A stretch of DNA of 64,000 nt from NCBI RefSeq assembly GCF_001561995.1, contig NZ_LLWC01000003.1, positions 1 through 64,000 on the forward strand, written 5' to 3'. Each line of letters starts with the position of its first letter. Positions within the stretch are counted from its first letter, which is position 1. This stretch comes from Polycladidibacter hongkongensis. GTDB lineage: Bacteria > Pseudomonadota > Alphaproteobacteria > Rhizobiales > Stappiaceae. The position numbers and the translations under genes were made by a program. Of the stretch, positions 18,025-27,643 are shown piece by piece. The notes under the pieces were generated by a model, which was not told the origin of the DNA, ran no database searches, and worked only from the letters and a program-made list of their open reading frames with translations.

Positions 18025-21000
18025 ATGGCTATGGACAGATTTGATCTAACTAGGACTGGAAGTGACACGACTTTAAAGGTGTCATCGAAAAACACGGCGC
18101 AAGAAGCAGATCTACTGATTGATCCTGACTTTAGAAATGATGCTGTGCTGTCGCAGGATGTGAATGTGAACGACGACAGCAGCACAGATGCAATCGCAGC
18201 TGTGAAGACGGCGTTGCAAGATACAAACTACGCTGATGCAATTGGTGACGACCTGACGATTGCGGCGGATGCAGCTGCCTCCGCACAAGGTACGGGGTAT
18301 GCTCTGGGTTTCAATCAATCTGTGGCCTCGGGGGCGAACGCACAGTCCAACGCGCTTAACGCCAATATAACCGGTGGTGACGCGGAAAATGCCAGTAGCG
18401 GTGGAGATGGTACCAGCTTCAATTCAGGCAATACAAGCCAGAATGGCAAAATGAACGATACGGACACCAGTGCCGACATCACACAAGGCAACTCAATCGC
18501 TGATATCGACTTGCTCCAAAATGTGCAGGTCGAGAATCTGGCGGATATTTCGCAGGTAGTGCGTGCTAACGGCGGACAAGCCAGCAGCGATCATGGTGTT
18601 TACAGTACAAACTCGCAGGCTCTTGGCGCTAGCAGTGTAGCGGATGATCTTGATATATCCGGTTCCACTGGTGCGACCGCAGCTGCGACAGGCTTAGCCT
18701 CCACGGTCAATCAAAACTTGAAGAGTGGCTCGAACCAACAAGGAAATGACGCGAGCCTGCACATAACTGGCACTGACATAAATGCGGTCACCGCAGGTGG
18801 TGATGGCGCATCGCTTGCAGCTAGCAAAAATCCGCGTAATGCCGACACAAATACAGATGCTGACTTTGCGCAGAGCAACGCTTTGGCTGATAGTGAAAGC
18901 GGTGTGAATGCTATCAACTCTGCGGCGATCGTAAACAGTGCTGGAATTAATCAGGATGTGATTTCTCGCGGCGGCGGTGCCGAGAGCAGTAGTGGCATCG
19001 AAATGAAAGGCCAACTGGGCGCTATTGGTAGTGTTGGCGGTGATGCGAGTATCGTGGGAAGTGCTGAGGCAATAGGGAGCGCAAGTGCTGTTAGCCTAGC
19101 GGTACAGCAAGAGCTTTCCTCAGGCGCAAATACGCAAGGAAATAAGCTTAGCTTTGAGCAGGTCGGCGGTAGCATCAACACCGTATCCGCGGAAGGCAAC
19201 GGGGCGACGAACAACGCCATGGCAGGTAGCCATTTGGGTGGTCACTTTGCGAATACAGAGGTAGCTTCAACGCAGGTAAATGCGCTAACCGACAGTGATG
19301 AGTTAAGCGATCCGAGTATCACCAACGATGCCGCGATTTCTCAACAAAGCGTTGCGCGGGCTGGTGATGCGACTGCCGAAGACGGGATCACTCAGCACGC
19401 GGGCAATGGCGAGCTTGGGTCAACAAAGGTCGATGGCGATTCCGCTATTGCTGGCACTACTTCGGCTATTGCTGATGGCAAGGCCATTGTTGCCTCTGCA
19501 AACCAGAGCGTGAACACTGGCGCGAACCAACAAGGCAACACAGCCGAAATCGCAACAGTCGGTGGCAATTCGACATCTGCATCTGCAGGTGGTGACGACG
19601 CCACAGCGGGCTACAACGCATTGACTGGCGGACATCAGGGCGTTGATGTAACGCATAATCTTGAAGCTGCTCAGTCTAACAGTCTGACGGATACGGACAG
19701 CCTTCATAGTCCGAGTGTTCTAAATAACTCCACACTTATGCAAACTGCTATTTCCAATGGCGGATCAGCGGCATCAGGCAGCGGGATCTCGCAGGCAGAT
19801 ACTGTGCTGTCACAGGCCAATAGCTATAGTGATAAAAGTGTCGGGAGTGATGAGAGTATCTCAGGGCGATCCACGGCGTCAGCAGATGCAGTCTCACAAA
19901 GCTATGCATTCAACCAGTCACTAAACACCTCCGCCAACTTGCAGATCAATAAGGTGGCAAGCACGCAGGCAACCGCAGGCCAAGTCAGCGTGAGTGCAGG
20001 AGGTGATGGTGCAACCCTTGCTGTGTCTGGTGTAGATGGTAGCCCAGAGTTGGCATCTACAGCTGTATTGGATACCACCGGACAGACCAATACTTTAAAT
20101 GATACAGATGAGGTTAGTTCCACATCCGTCACGAATAACTCGTTTGCCATGCAGTTTACATCGGCAATCGGTGGGACTGCGGGATCTGGTGATGGTATTG
20201 CGCAGGGTGAGTTCCACGAAGAGCTTGGTGCTGCGACTGTAGGCGGTGATAGTCTTATCTCTGGATCTACATCGGCAAGTGCGGATGCAAAGGCATCGGC
20301 GAGCGCGTTTAACCAGACCATCGTGACTGGCGGAAACAAACAGGGCAATTTCCACGAGACCTCCAGCGTTGGGGGAACCGCAGCCAATGTTTCCGCGGAG
20401 GGCAGCTCGGTCACGCTAACTGGGGTAATGACTTCTGATCCAAATGAAGCAGGTTCCTTTGCTCACAGCGCCTTTGCGGAACAATCCAACACCCTAACAG
20501 ATGCCGATCGCATCTCGAACACAAGCGTCGCAAACGATGCTAGCTTTATTCAAGATACGACAGCGCGAGGCGGTACAGCAAACTCTGGATCCGGCATTTC
20601 ACAGGGTGAAAACGCGACAAGCACCGGTGACAAGTTTTCGCAGCGAGAGATCGACGGGGATGCCACCATCAGCGGTGTAGCAAGTGCGTCAGCCGGTGCA
20701 AATGCTGTTATATCAAGTTTTAACCAGAGCCTTCTGACTGGTGGTAACGTGCAAGGCAATAGCTCCGCATCGGCAATCATCGGCGGCAATAGCGCAGATG
20801 TAAGCGCTGGTGAAAACGACGCGCAGAACAGCGCTCAGGCAACGCCACCGCCTACTATTGCGAATTCGGTTGATGTTATGTTGTCTGCACAACAAAGCAA
20901 CACTTTGAATGATCGAGACACTGTTACAGACGCGCGAGTTGAACTAACTGGTAGCGTTGATCTATCCGCAAGCGCTGTTGGCGGAACGGCGACGTCCGGC

Positions 21001-22458
21001 AACGGCATTGAGAGCGAAGCGTCCATGGTTCGGCTCGGGGCCGGGCATGCTGGCGATGATGGAATGCTAACAGGAGCAAGCTCAGCTCGTGCGGACGCAA
21101 ATGCTGCGACTGGCAACTTCAATCAATCGCTCTCAAGTGGTAAGGGCGCGCAGTCAAATACGTCGTCCTATGATTTGGCAGGCGGCGGCGCCACAGCACT
21201 GCACACGGGTGAAGATGATAGTGGTTTGAATTTCGCCACCTCCACGAGCGGTCCAGCCACGGTGGATCCGCTTTTGGTGCCTAGCTCTAGCAAGGCAACA
21301 ATTGAACAGACGAACAGTTTGCAAGATCAGGATACCATTGAGGCTGCATCTGTTGTCAACAACGGCAGCTCCATTACACACTCGGTGTCGGCAACAGGTG
21401 GAATTGCTACGTCTGCTGATGGCATCAATGCAGATTCCATGGTTGGCATACTCAGCTCCGGTGATGACAATGGTGTCGTTGGTAAAACGCTTGCAAGTGC
21501 TAATGCTTCTGCTGAAGCTTCAGCGTTTAACCAGACGATTATCACTGGTGGCAATATCCAGACGAACAAGCAGCTTTCGGATGTTGTCGGGGCACATCGT
21601 AACCTTGTAAACGTCGGCGAAGACTCTACCGGCAACGGTGGTAATCTGTTTGCGGGCCTAGCGGCAGGTAATATTGATGCGTCCCTCACGCTTGATCAAA
21701 CCAATGGCCTGAACGATCAAGACACCATCACTGATGCCTCCTTAGTGAACAACGAGGCGTTCTCTCAAAGCGTTTCCGCTAATGGGGGGACGGCCACCGC
21801 CGGAGACGGGATTGCGGATGATGGTAGTAGTATGTTCAACGGCATCAACGGTGATGTTGGAGATGACTACAGCATTACGGCTGAGAGTGTTGCATCGGCC
21901 TCTTCCACTGCGAAAGCCACGGCGTTTAACCAATCTCTCAATACTGGTGGTAATACGCAGGTAAACCTAAGCAAAAACGAGTTTACCGGTGAGAACGACA
22001 CGGTGTTGTTTAGTAGTGAGGATGACACGCTTCCAGATGGGATCAGTTTGTCTGTGACGCCAACGGGGCAAGCCGGTTTTATAGATGCGGACCCACAATT
22101 GAATGGTGCGGATAGTACATTTGATATCGAGCAAGCCAATTCCTTGCAAGATCAAGATGTCTTGACCAACCCATCCGTGGTGAACAACGCTGAATTCTCT
22201 CAGGAGGTTAATGCTCAAGGCGGTCTTGCACAAACCTCCTATGGCATGGACGACGCAGAGGGAATTGTTGACTTCTCAGCAGGGGATGACATGAGCCTAG
22301 TGGCCTCTACAGCAGCAACTGCTGATGCCTTAGGGGTTGCAAGCGCCTTCAATCAGACCATTGTGATGGGTGCAAATGTCCAAGCAAACTCAGTCGATAT
22401 TTCGGTTGTGGGTGGTTCTGCTATCACAAACCTCACCGGTGAAGACGACATGGGCTAG
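18025..22458 (+). CDS. Giant secreted repeat protein with eleven ~133-residue repeats, probable type I substrate
   Basis: A 1477-residue, acidic, cysteine-free protein rich in Ala, Ser, Gly, Asn, Asp and Thr. It has no Sec signal. Eleven repeats, each with the core N-Q-S/T-x-x-x-T/S-G-x-N-x-Q-x-N, begin at residues 97, 229, 361, 493, 630, 763, 900, 1033, 1169, 1302 and 1443. Between cores sits a second motif of the form Q-S-N-x-L-x-D-x-D followed by S-V-x-N-N, and a GGTAxSGxGI segment. This fits a beta-solenoid or curlin-like stack, but that is inference. RTX nonapeptides are absent. ATG 18025 (GGAG seven bases upstream) is preferred to GTG 17986. It is followed by a terminator, a companion protein and a PrtD/PrtE exporter. 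Role unknown; adhesin or matrix protein is likely. Confidence 0.75.
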   Translation: MAMDRFDLTRTGSDTTLKVSSKNTAQEADLLIDPDFRNDAVLSQDVNVNDDSSTDAIAAVKTALQDTNYADAIGDDLTIAADAAASAQGTGYALGFNQSVASGANAQSNALNANITGGDAENASSGGDGTSFNSGNTSQNGKMNDTDTSADITQGNSIADIDLLQNVQVENLADISQVVRANGGQASSDHGVYSTNSQALGASSVADDLDISGSTGATAAATGLASTVNQNLKSGSNQQGNDASLHITGTDINAVTAGGDGASLAASKNPRNADTNTDADFAQSNALADSESGVNAINSAAIVNSAGINQDVISRGGGAESSSGIEMKGQLGAIGSVGGDASIVGSAEAIGSASAVSLAVQQELSSGANTQGNKLSFEQVGGSINTVSAEGNGATNNAMAGSHLGGHFANTEVASTQVNALTDSDELSDPSITNDAAISQQSVARAGDATAEDGITQHAGNGELGSTKVDGDSAIAGTTSAIADGKAIVASANQSVNTGANQQGNTAEIATVGGNSTSASAGGDDATAGYNALTGGHQGVDVTHNLEAAQSNSLTDTDSLHSPSVLNNSTLMQTAISNGGSAASGSGISQADTVLSQANSYSDKSVGSDESISGRSTASADAVSQSYAFNQSLNTSANLQINKVASTQATAGQVSVSAGGDGATLAVSGVDGSPELASTAVLDTTGQTNTLNDTDEVSSTSVTNNSFAMQFTSAIGGTAGSGDGIAQGEFHEELGAATVGGDSLISGSTSASADAKASASAFNQTIVTGGNKQGNFHETSSVGGTAANVSAEGSSVTLTGVMTSDPNEAGSFAHSAFAEQSNTLTDADRISNTSVANDASFIQDTTARGGTANSGSGISQGENATSTGDKFSQREIDGDATISGVASASAGANAVISSFNQSLLTGGNVQGNSSASAIIGGNSADVSAGENDAQNSAQATPPPTIANSVDVMLSAQQSNTLNDRDTVTDARVELTGSVDLSASAVGGTATSGNGIESEASMVRLGAGHAGDDGMLTGASSARADANAATGNFNQSLSSGKGAQSNTSSYDLAGGGATALHTGEDDSGLNFATSTSGPATVDPLLVPSSSKATIEQTNSLQDQDTIEAASVVNNGSSITHSVSATGGIATSADGINADSMVGILSSGDDNGVVGKTLASANASAEASAFNQTIITGGNIQTNKQLSDVVGAHRNLVNVGEDSTGNGGNLFAGLAAGNIDASLTLDQTNGLNDQDTITDASLVNNEAFSQSVSANGGTATAGDGIADDGSSMFNGINGDVGDDYSITAESVASASSTAKATAFNQSLNTGGNTQVNLSKNEFTGENDTVLFSSEDDTLPDGISLSVTPTGQAGFIDADPQLNGADSTFDIEQANSLQDQDVLTNPSVVNNAEFSQEVNAQGGLAQTSYGMDDAEGIVDFSAGDDMSLVASTAATADALGVASAFNQTIVMGANVQANSVDISVVGGSAITNLTGEDDMG
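18313..22392 (+). repeat. Eleven in-frame ~400-bp repeats
   Basis: Codons for the core Asn-Gln start at 18313, 18709, 19105, 19501, 19912, 20311, 20722, 21121, 21529, 21928 and 22351. Spacings are 132, 132, 132, 137, 133, 137, 133, 136, 133 and 141 codons. The first four are spaced exactly alike. The DNA is diverged between units, so the array is old or held by selection at protein level. Confidence 0.9.
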
Positions 22459-22467
22459 CCAAAACGA

Positions 22468-22488
22468 GACCCGCGCTTGGCGCGGGTC
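22468..22488 (+). terminator. Intra-operon terminator after the giant repeat gene
   Basis: An 8-bp GC-rich stem (GACCCGCG with CGCGGGTC), 5-base loop and TTTTC, nine bases past the stop codon and 22 bases before the next gene. All downstream genes are on the same strand and closely spaced, so it is likely to let part of the transcription through and make the secreted protein far more abundant than its exporter. Confidence 0.8.
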
Positions 22489-22510
22489 TTTTCAACTGGA
22501 AAGAGGATAG

Positions 22511-24388
22511 ATGCTTACTTCATCGATCAATGAGTTAACTTGGCACTTCCTAGGGTACTTGCGCCTTATCCAAAGCGAGGCGCCTCAAACCGTAAACTAT
22601 GAAGAAGGTGCTATCCAAGCAGGCATTAGCCTTGAAGTGGGAAGCGAGACAGCGGCGGAAAGCGCATTTGGTACTAGCCCGCACCAAGACGTAGTGGCGC
22701 CGCTCGCACACATGGAAGCGGCAATCCCTCTGACACATGCAGTTACTGGGAAAACAATCGGCATACAGCAGCAAGAAGCCGCAAGCCTGCCGAGTATTAA
22801 GGAGGAAGGGGAAGTTAACATTAGCGATCCGGTAGGCTTCGATCAGGTTGTCGTGCCAACGCAGACTATTTTCTCTATTACTGTTTCTGCCTATTACAAC
22901 TTGCAAGAAACTATGAGCCAACAAGTATTTGCTGAGCAAGGCAACGTGATTGTTGATGATGACCTTTTGGTTTCGCAAGGTCGGACGATAGAGAAAACAA
23001 TAACCGCCAAGCAGATATACGAGGATGTCTCCGCACTATCGCAAAGTATTGAATACTTGCCCTTCGGAGATGTTGGTGCTGCGACAGCAATGACCGCGCA
23101 GCAAAAACTTGTAACGATTGCCTCCCAGGTAACCGGGCGGGTAGAGGCAGGTAAAGCAAACAAAAAGTCCATTGAGCTCACTCGCGAAAGCGGCGATGAG
23201 AGCGGTGCTTTGAACTTACAACAAAGCAACATATCCACACCGGATCAGTACATTGATTTGGGAAACAACGAGACGCTAAACACCGCAAGTATTGTTGATC
23301 TTGGACTAGTGAAAGCTGGCGTGTCGGTACTTGGCGATTATTACAATAGCGATATAATCGTCCAAACCAATATTAGTTGTCATTCAAACGCCTCCAGCGA
23401 AGTCGCTTCGATTGCGTCTCAACTTTCGAATGAGGCTTTGTTTTCACGAGAGGCTGGCGAAGTATCGCCTACTCTGTTTTCAGGGGGCATGGGGCATGCG
23501 AATTTTATCGTAGATTATGTGATGGGTGATGTTACGAAGCTCAACCACCTCCAACAATATAACTTTATTCAAGACAATGATTGTATTTCTTTTGAATTAT
23601 CTCGGGAAAATACAAGTGTTAGTCTTGGTGATAATGCTCAAGTCAATGCGGGCCAAATAGTAGATCATTTTCAAGCCTATGATATGATTATAGTATTGGG
23701 TGATTACTATGATCTCAATTTCATATCTCAAAGTAATGTTTTACTAGATAACAATTATGTTTCGGCCTCTGGGGGGTGGCAATCTAGTACGGGAAATATT
23801 ATAGAAAATGAAGCACACATAAAGAGTTATGGTGGTGGGCAACTCCTAAAAGATATGCCTGGGCATATTCGTCACATGGCAAGCGAGCTCTCTGCATTTT
23901 CGGAGAGTTTCTCTATAGAGACGTCTTTAATTGAGAGTGGTCTGCCATACTCTTTAGGTTCAGATTTCAATCTGCTGGTTGTCGCGGGCGATTTCTACAA
24001 GATGAACGCTGTTACTCAATTGAATATAGTGAGTGATGTTGATCAGGGCGCACTTGGAGTATCTCAAAAAATGCTCTTGGGGGCAGATGGTTCTCGCGTC
24101 ATTAATGCAAATGGTAACGTCTTAAAGAACTCGGCGGTAATTGTCGATAATGATAGTCAATCTAATTTTCAATATGTTGATGGAGCTTATACGGAAGAAG
24201 AGCTTTATGTAAATGTGAATATATCTGGAGGTGAGGTTTGTGATGTACTTGAGCAGGTCAAGGCTGCGACGGGGTTTGTTAGTGAGTTAGTTGCGTTTGT
24301 TGATGCGCCGTCTCAACAAAGCACAAACCTCTCAGAGTGTGAGGCAGATATAGGAAATACGTCGAGCTTCATGGATATTTTAAGCTAA
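22511..24388 (+). CDS. Companion secreted protein with Q-x-N repeats, probable type I substrate
   Basis: A 625-residue acidic protein that I cannot assign to a family. It contains at least four copies of a motif of the form G-D-x-Y/T-x-x-N-x-x-x-Q-x-N, at residues 275 (GDYYNSDIIVQTN), 339 (GDVTKLNHLQQYN), 397 (GDYYDLNFISQSN) and 493 (GDFYKMNAVTQLN), each followed by an Asp/Asn-rich turn. This Q-x-N core with following D-x-D is the same as in the giant protein upstream. There is no Sec signal; the C-terminus ends FMDILS, an acidic residue followed by hydrophobics, as in protease-type type I secretion signals. AGAGGA precedes the ATG. It sits between the giant protein and the ABC exporter. Confidence 0.7.
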   Translation: MLTSSINELTWHFLGYLRLIQSEAPQTVNYEEGAIQAGISLEVGSETAAESAFGTSPHQDVVAPLAHMEAAIPLTHAVTGKTIGIQQQEAASLPSIKEEGEVNISDPVGFDQVVVPTQTIFSITVSAYYNLQETMSQQVFAEQGNVIVDDDLLVSQGRTIEKTITAKQIYEDVSALSQSIEYLPFGDVGAATAMTAQQKLVTIASQVTGRVEAGKANKKSIELTRESGDESGALNLQQSNISTPDQYIDLGNNETLNTASIVDLGLVKAGVSVLGDYYNSDIIVQTNISCHSNASSEVASIASQLSNEALFSREAGEVSPTLFSGGMGHANFIVDYVMGDVTKLNHLQQYNFIQDNDCISFELSRENTSVSLGDNAQVNAGQIVDHFQAYDMIIVLGDYYDLNFISQSNVLLDNNYVSASGGWQSSTGNIIENEAHIKSYGGGQLLKDMPGHIRHMASELSAFSESFSIETSLIESGLPYSLGSDFNLLVVAGDFYKMNAVTQLNIVSDVDQGALGVSQKMLLGADGSRVINANGNVLKNSAVIVDNDSQSNFQYVDGAYTEEELYVNVNISGGEVCDVLEQVKAATGFVSELVAFVDAPSQQSTNLSECEADIGNTSSFMDILS

Positions 24389-24413
24389 GTACTTACGAGA
24401 AAACAGAGAAACT

Positions 24414-26294
24414 ATGTCAGTTCATGCATCGCCTATCGAAGAAGTCGCTGTTAACACAAATGGGCAAAAAGTACCGCAGAGTTTTGTTGGAGCCTTTGGA
24501 AAGATCATTTTAAGATTTGGCAATCTAAAGCGCTGGGTGCTGTTGAGAATGCGCGCGTCAGAAAAGGTTGATCCAGCGGATTTTCGCGGTGCGATTGATA
24601 GGGTTGTACGACGCACCAAAGCGAACCTTTTGTTTGTGGCAGTCGTCTCTTTATTCGCCAGTAGTTTGGTACTGGCTGTTCCCATCTATTTGTTTCAAAT
24701 ATCAGATCGGGTGCTCACAAGTAGAAGTACAGACACGTTGTTGATGTTATCTTCAATCGTGATCGGTTTAATCCTCGCGCACGTGCTGTTGGATCTATTG
24801 CGCCGGTTTCTGCTCACTCGAATTGCCGTTGATATTGAGGTGTCCTTAGGGGCTCCTGTATTGGGCGCTGCGGCTCGTGCAAACTCAAGCAGCAATACCA
24901 GAGAGTTTCAAGCTCTTAATGACTTGCAGCAGCTCAGGAGTTTTTTGACAGGGCCTGTGTTACTCGCAGTTATGGACGCGCCTGTGGCGCCGGTGTATCT
25001 CGCTGTGGTCTTTATGGTACATCCCCACTTGGGTATTATCGTGACAACTACGATTTTGGTGCTTTTATTACTAGCGAAAATCAACCAGAGAGTAACAGCG
25101 GGGCCATTTGCACTTGCACATTCATTTAGTACCCGCGCTTCAATGCAAACAGAAGCCATGGCGCGCAATGCTCAAGTAATCAACGCTATGGGCATGATAC
25201 CAGAGGCAGTTGCCTTTTGGGGGAAGGAAACCTCGATTGCTCTAAAAGCACAACTGCTTGGGCAAGATAGAAATGTTATAGTGTCGTCGCTTTCTAAGTT
25301 TGCTCGATTATCGACGCAGATCGTCATGCTAGGCTGGGGTGCCTATCTTGCTTTGCATGATCAGCTTACTGGCGGAATGATTATCGCCGCATCCATCATC
25401 GCAGGTCGTGCATTGGCGCCGGTTGAGGGTACAATCGAGGGTTGGAAATCGCTCGTCGCGGCGCGTTCCGCATACGGCCGTGTGCGTAACTTATTGCAGA
25501 ATTCTCCGCTTAATGTTCACCGTTTGCAGCTGCCAGCGCCCAAGGGGAACCTTGTTGTTGAACGGCTTCTTTTTGTTCCGCCACCCGATAAGAAGGTGGT
25601 TTTGAATGGCATTAGTTTTTCACTAAGTGCTGGTGAAAGCTTAGCGGTGGTTGGATCTTCTGGTTCAGGCAAAACAACACTGGGAAAAATGCTTGTCGCT
25701 TCCCTTGTGCCAACAGCGGGGCATGTGCGCCTTGATGGAATGGACTTGCGGAACTGGGACAGTAGACAACTGGGGGAGTGTATAGGGTATCTGCCGCAGG
25801 ATCTGCAGCTTTTTCCAGGCTCTATCAAGCAGAATATTGCTCGCATGCGTGAGAGTATTATTGAAGAGAACATCTTTGCCGCCGCGGAAATAGCAAACAT
25901 ACATGGTTTGGTATCGACCTTTGCTCAGGGCTATGAAACGCAGGTCGCAATGGACGGGACGCCGCTGTCTGCCGGGCAACGACAACGCATTGGCTTGGCT
26001 CGTGCCTTTTATGGTCAGCCTAAACTTGTTGTTTTGGATGAACCTAACTCGAATTTGGATGGAAAAGGCGAAGCCGCATTGGCCCATGCCATACAAACAG
26101 CAAAGCAACGTAAAATCACTGTAGTTGCAATTACTCAAAGGCCCGCGCTTTTGAAATCCGTGGATCGTATTCTACTCGTCGAGAATGGCTGTGCCCCTCT
26201 CTTTGGCACACGTGAAGAGGTCTTGCCAAAGCTCTTTGGTCGCACTCAAACATTACCCGCTCGCGGGCACAGCGAAACCAGCGTAGGTGAGTGA
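24414..26294 (+). CDS. Type I secretion ABC exporter, PrtD-like
   Basis: Inner-membrane ABC transporter of the type I secretion family, 626 residues. After a ~70-residue cytoplasmic lead it has six membrane helices (about 75-340) and an ATPase domain with Walker A GSSGSGKT, Walker B LVVLDEPNSNLD and the signature LSAGQRQR (LSGGQ with Ala at position 3, common in the PrtD/AprD group). It has no N-terminal C39 or C39-like peptidase domain, which separates it from the LapB-type exporter at 47734-49962. It lies 25 bases after the companion protein and is translationally coupled to the fusion-protein gene. Confidence 0.93.
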   Translation: MSVHASPIEEVAVNTNGQKVPQSFVGAFGKIILRFGNLKRWVLLRMRASEKVDPADFRGAIDRVVRRTKANLLFVAVVSLFASSLVLAVPIYLFQISDRVLTSRSTDTLLMLSSIVIGLILAHVLLDLLRRFLLTRIAVDIEVSLGAPVLGAAARANSSSNTREFQALNDLQQLRSFLTGPVLLAVMDAPVAPVYLAVVFMVHPHLGIIVTTTILVLLLLAKINQRVTAGPFALAHSFSTRASMQTEAMARNAQVINAMGMIPEAVAFWGKETSIALKAQLLGQDRNVIVSSLSKFARLSTQIVMLGWGAYLALHDQLTGGMIIAASIIAGRALAPVEGTIEGWKSLVAARSAYGRVRNLLQNSPLNVHRLQLPAPKGNLVVERLLFVPPPDKKVVLNGISFSLSAGESLAVVGSSGSGKTTLGKMLVASLVPTAGHVRLDGMDLRNWDSRQLGECIGYLPQDLQLFPGSIKQNIARMRESIIEENIFAAAEIANIHGLVSTFAQGYETQVAMDGTPLSAGQRQRIGLARAFYGQPKLVVLDEPNSNLDGKGEAALAHAIQTAKQRKITVVAITQRPALLKSVDRILLVENGCAPLFGTREEVLPKLFGRTQTLPARGHSETSVGE

Positions 26295-26302
26295 TTTTTA
26301 GT

Positions 26303-27643
26303 ATGTCTAGCAAAGAGTTAATCCTTGGAAATAGGTGGCACGAAGATGTGCCAAAAGGGCTTTTCCTACCAAAACTTGCGAGCGTGGCCATTATTCTTGT
26401 CGTTTTCCTTTTGTTTGGAGTGTGGGCCTTTACAGCTCCGTTGGCAGGAGCCGTTGTCGCGCGTGGCTCCTTTGTTGCGACTGGGAAAAACAAGATTGTG
26501 CAGCACTTAGAAGGCGGAATTATTCATGAGATACTTGTAAAGGAAGGCGAGATCGTCTCTGCAGGTCAAGTGCTAGTGCGACTTGATGAAACAGCGGCTC
26601 GCGCAAACATGGCTCGGCTGCAGGTGCGGCAGTTGCGCTTACAGGCTGTGCGAGAACGATTAGAGCATGAAGCGCGCAACGCGGAGCGCCTGTTGTTTCC
26701 AAACGCTGAAAGTTTGGGTGAAACGCAGGGTAAAGCGAAAGAAATCATCTTGGGTCAGCTGCTCACTTTTCAAGCGCATCGTCGCAAGCTGATGAGTGAA
26801 ATTGCCATATTGGACAAGGGGATCGCCGCGCTTGAAGAGCGAATTCAAGGATCGAGCGCACAAGCTAAGGCTGTTGAGCAGCAACTGGCGCTTTTGAAAG
26901 AAGAAGAGCAGAGCAAGCGTGCGATGCTCTCCAAGGGGCTTATTCGCAAGAGCGATCTGCTGAACGTGCAGAGAATGATCGCAAACCTCACGGGTGAACG
27001 CGGCAGAATACTAGCAGAAATGGGCGATGCCCGCGAGCGGATCGCAAGAACCGAAGCTCAAATTCAAAAAGTGCGCGACGAGGCTGCGCAATCGGCGGCT
27101 GGAGAGCTGCAAAGCGTGCTTGCGGATCTTGACGATGTGAGAGAGCAAACTCGTGCGGCCCAAAATGTACTAGAGCGCATTGAAATCCGCGCGCCAGTTC
27201 GCGGCGCTGTGGTGCGAATGCGCTACCACACAGCAGGAGGGGTCATTGAGGCTGGCAAGGATCTGATTGAGATTTTGCCCTTGCAAGAAGAACTGGTTGT
27301 TGAGGCGGAGATCAAACCAGAGGACATTGACCATGTTGAGAAAGGGCAGCAAGCCATGGTTCGGCTAAGTGCTTTAAACCAACGCACGACGCCAATGATA
27401 CCGGCTGAGGTTACATACGTATCGGTTGACGCCGTTCCCGATGAGCGTCTCCAGTCTCTTGCAAAAGAAGTCTACAAGGTCAAAGTAAAAATTCTGATGG
27501 ATAAGGTGGCCAACACTTCGGCATTTTCTCCGACACCGGGAATGCCAGCGGAGATTTACATCACAACAAGGAACCGAACTTTTATTGACTACTTGATGGA
27601 GCCGCTGAGCGATAGCATGTCCCGCGCATTTCGTGAGCCCTGA
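26303..27643 (+). CDS. Type I secretion membrane fusion protein, HlyD/PrtE-like
   Basis: Periplasmic adaptor that joins the ABC exporter to an outer membrane channel. The 446-residue product has one N-terminal membrane helix (about residues 22-44), a split lipoyl domain (IVQHLEGGIIHEILVKEGEIV at the start of it), a long coiled coil (about 90-285) and the closing beta-barrel with IRAPVRGAVVRM. A GTG at 26291 that overlaps the ABC stop is an alternative start. No TolC-type gene is adjacent; the one at 50076-51434 or another in the genome may serve. Confidence 0.92.
   Translation: MSSKELILGNRWHEDVPKGLFLPKLASVAIILVVFLLFGVWAFTAPLAGAVVARGSFVATGKNKIVQHLEGGIIHEILVKEGEIVSAGQVLVRLDETAARANMARLQVRQLRLQAVRERLEHEARNAERLLFPNAESLGETQGKAKEIILGQLLTFQAHRRKLMSEIAILDKGIAALEERIQGSSAQAKAVEQQLALLKEEEQSKRAMLSKGLIRKSDLLNVQRMIANLTGERGRILAEMGDARERIARTEAQIQKVRDEAAQSAAGELQSVLADLDDVREQTRAAQNVLERIEIRAPVRGAVVRMRYHTAGGVIEAGKDLIEILPLQEELVVEAEIKPEDIDHVEKGQQAMVRLSALNQRTTPMIPAEVTYVSVDAVPDERLQSLAKEVYKVKVKILMDKVANTSAFSPTPGMPAEIYITTRNRTFIDYLMEPLSDSMSRAFREP

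Noticed and set aside
18313..22392. CRISPR array or tandem DNA repeats
   Set aside because: The periodicity is a multiple of three and is conserved at the protein but not the DNA level; it is coding repetition.
18025..22458. RTX calcium-binding repeats
   Set aside because: GGDGA occurs once per unit, not as tandem GGxGxDxUx nonapeptides.
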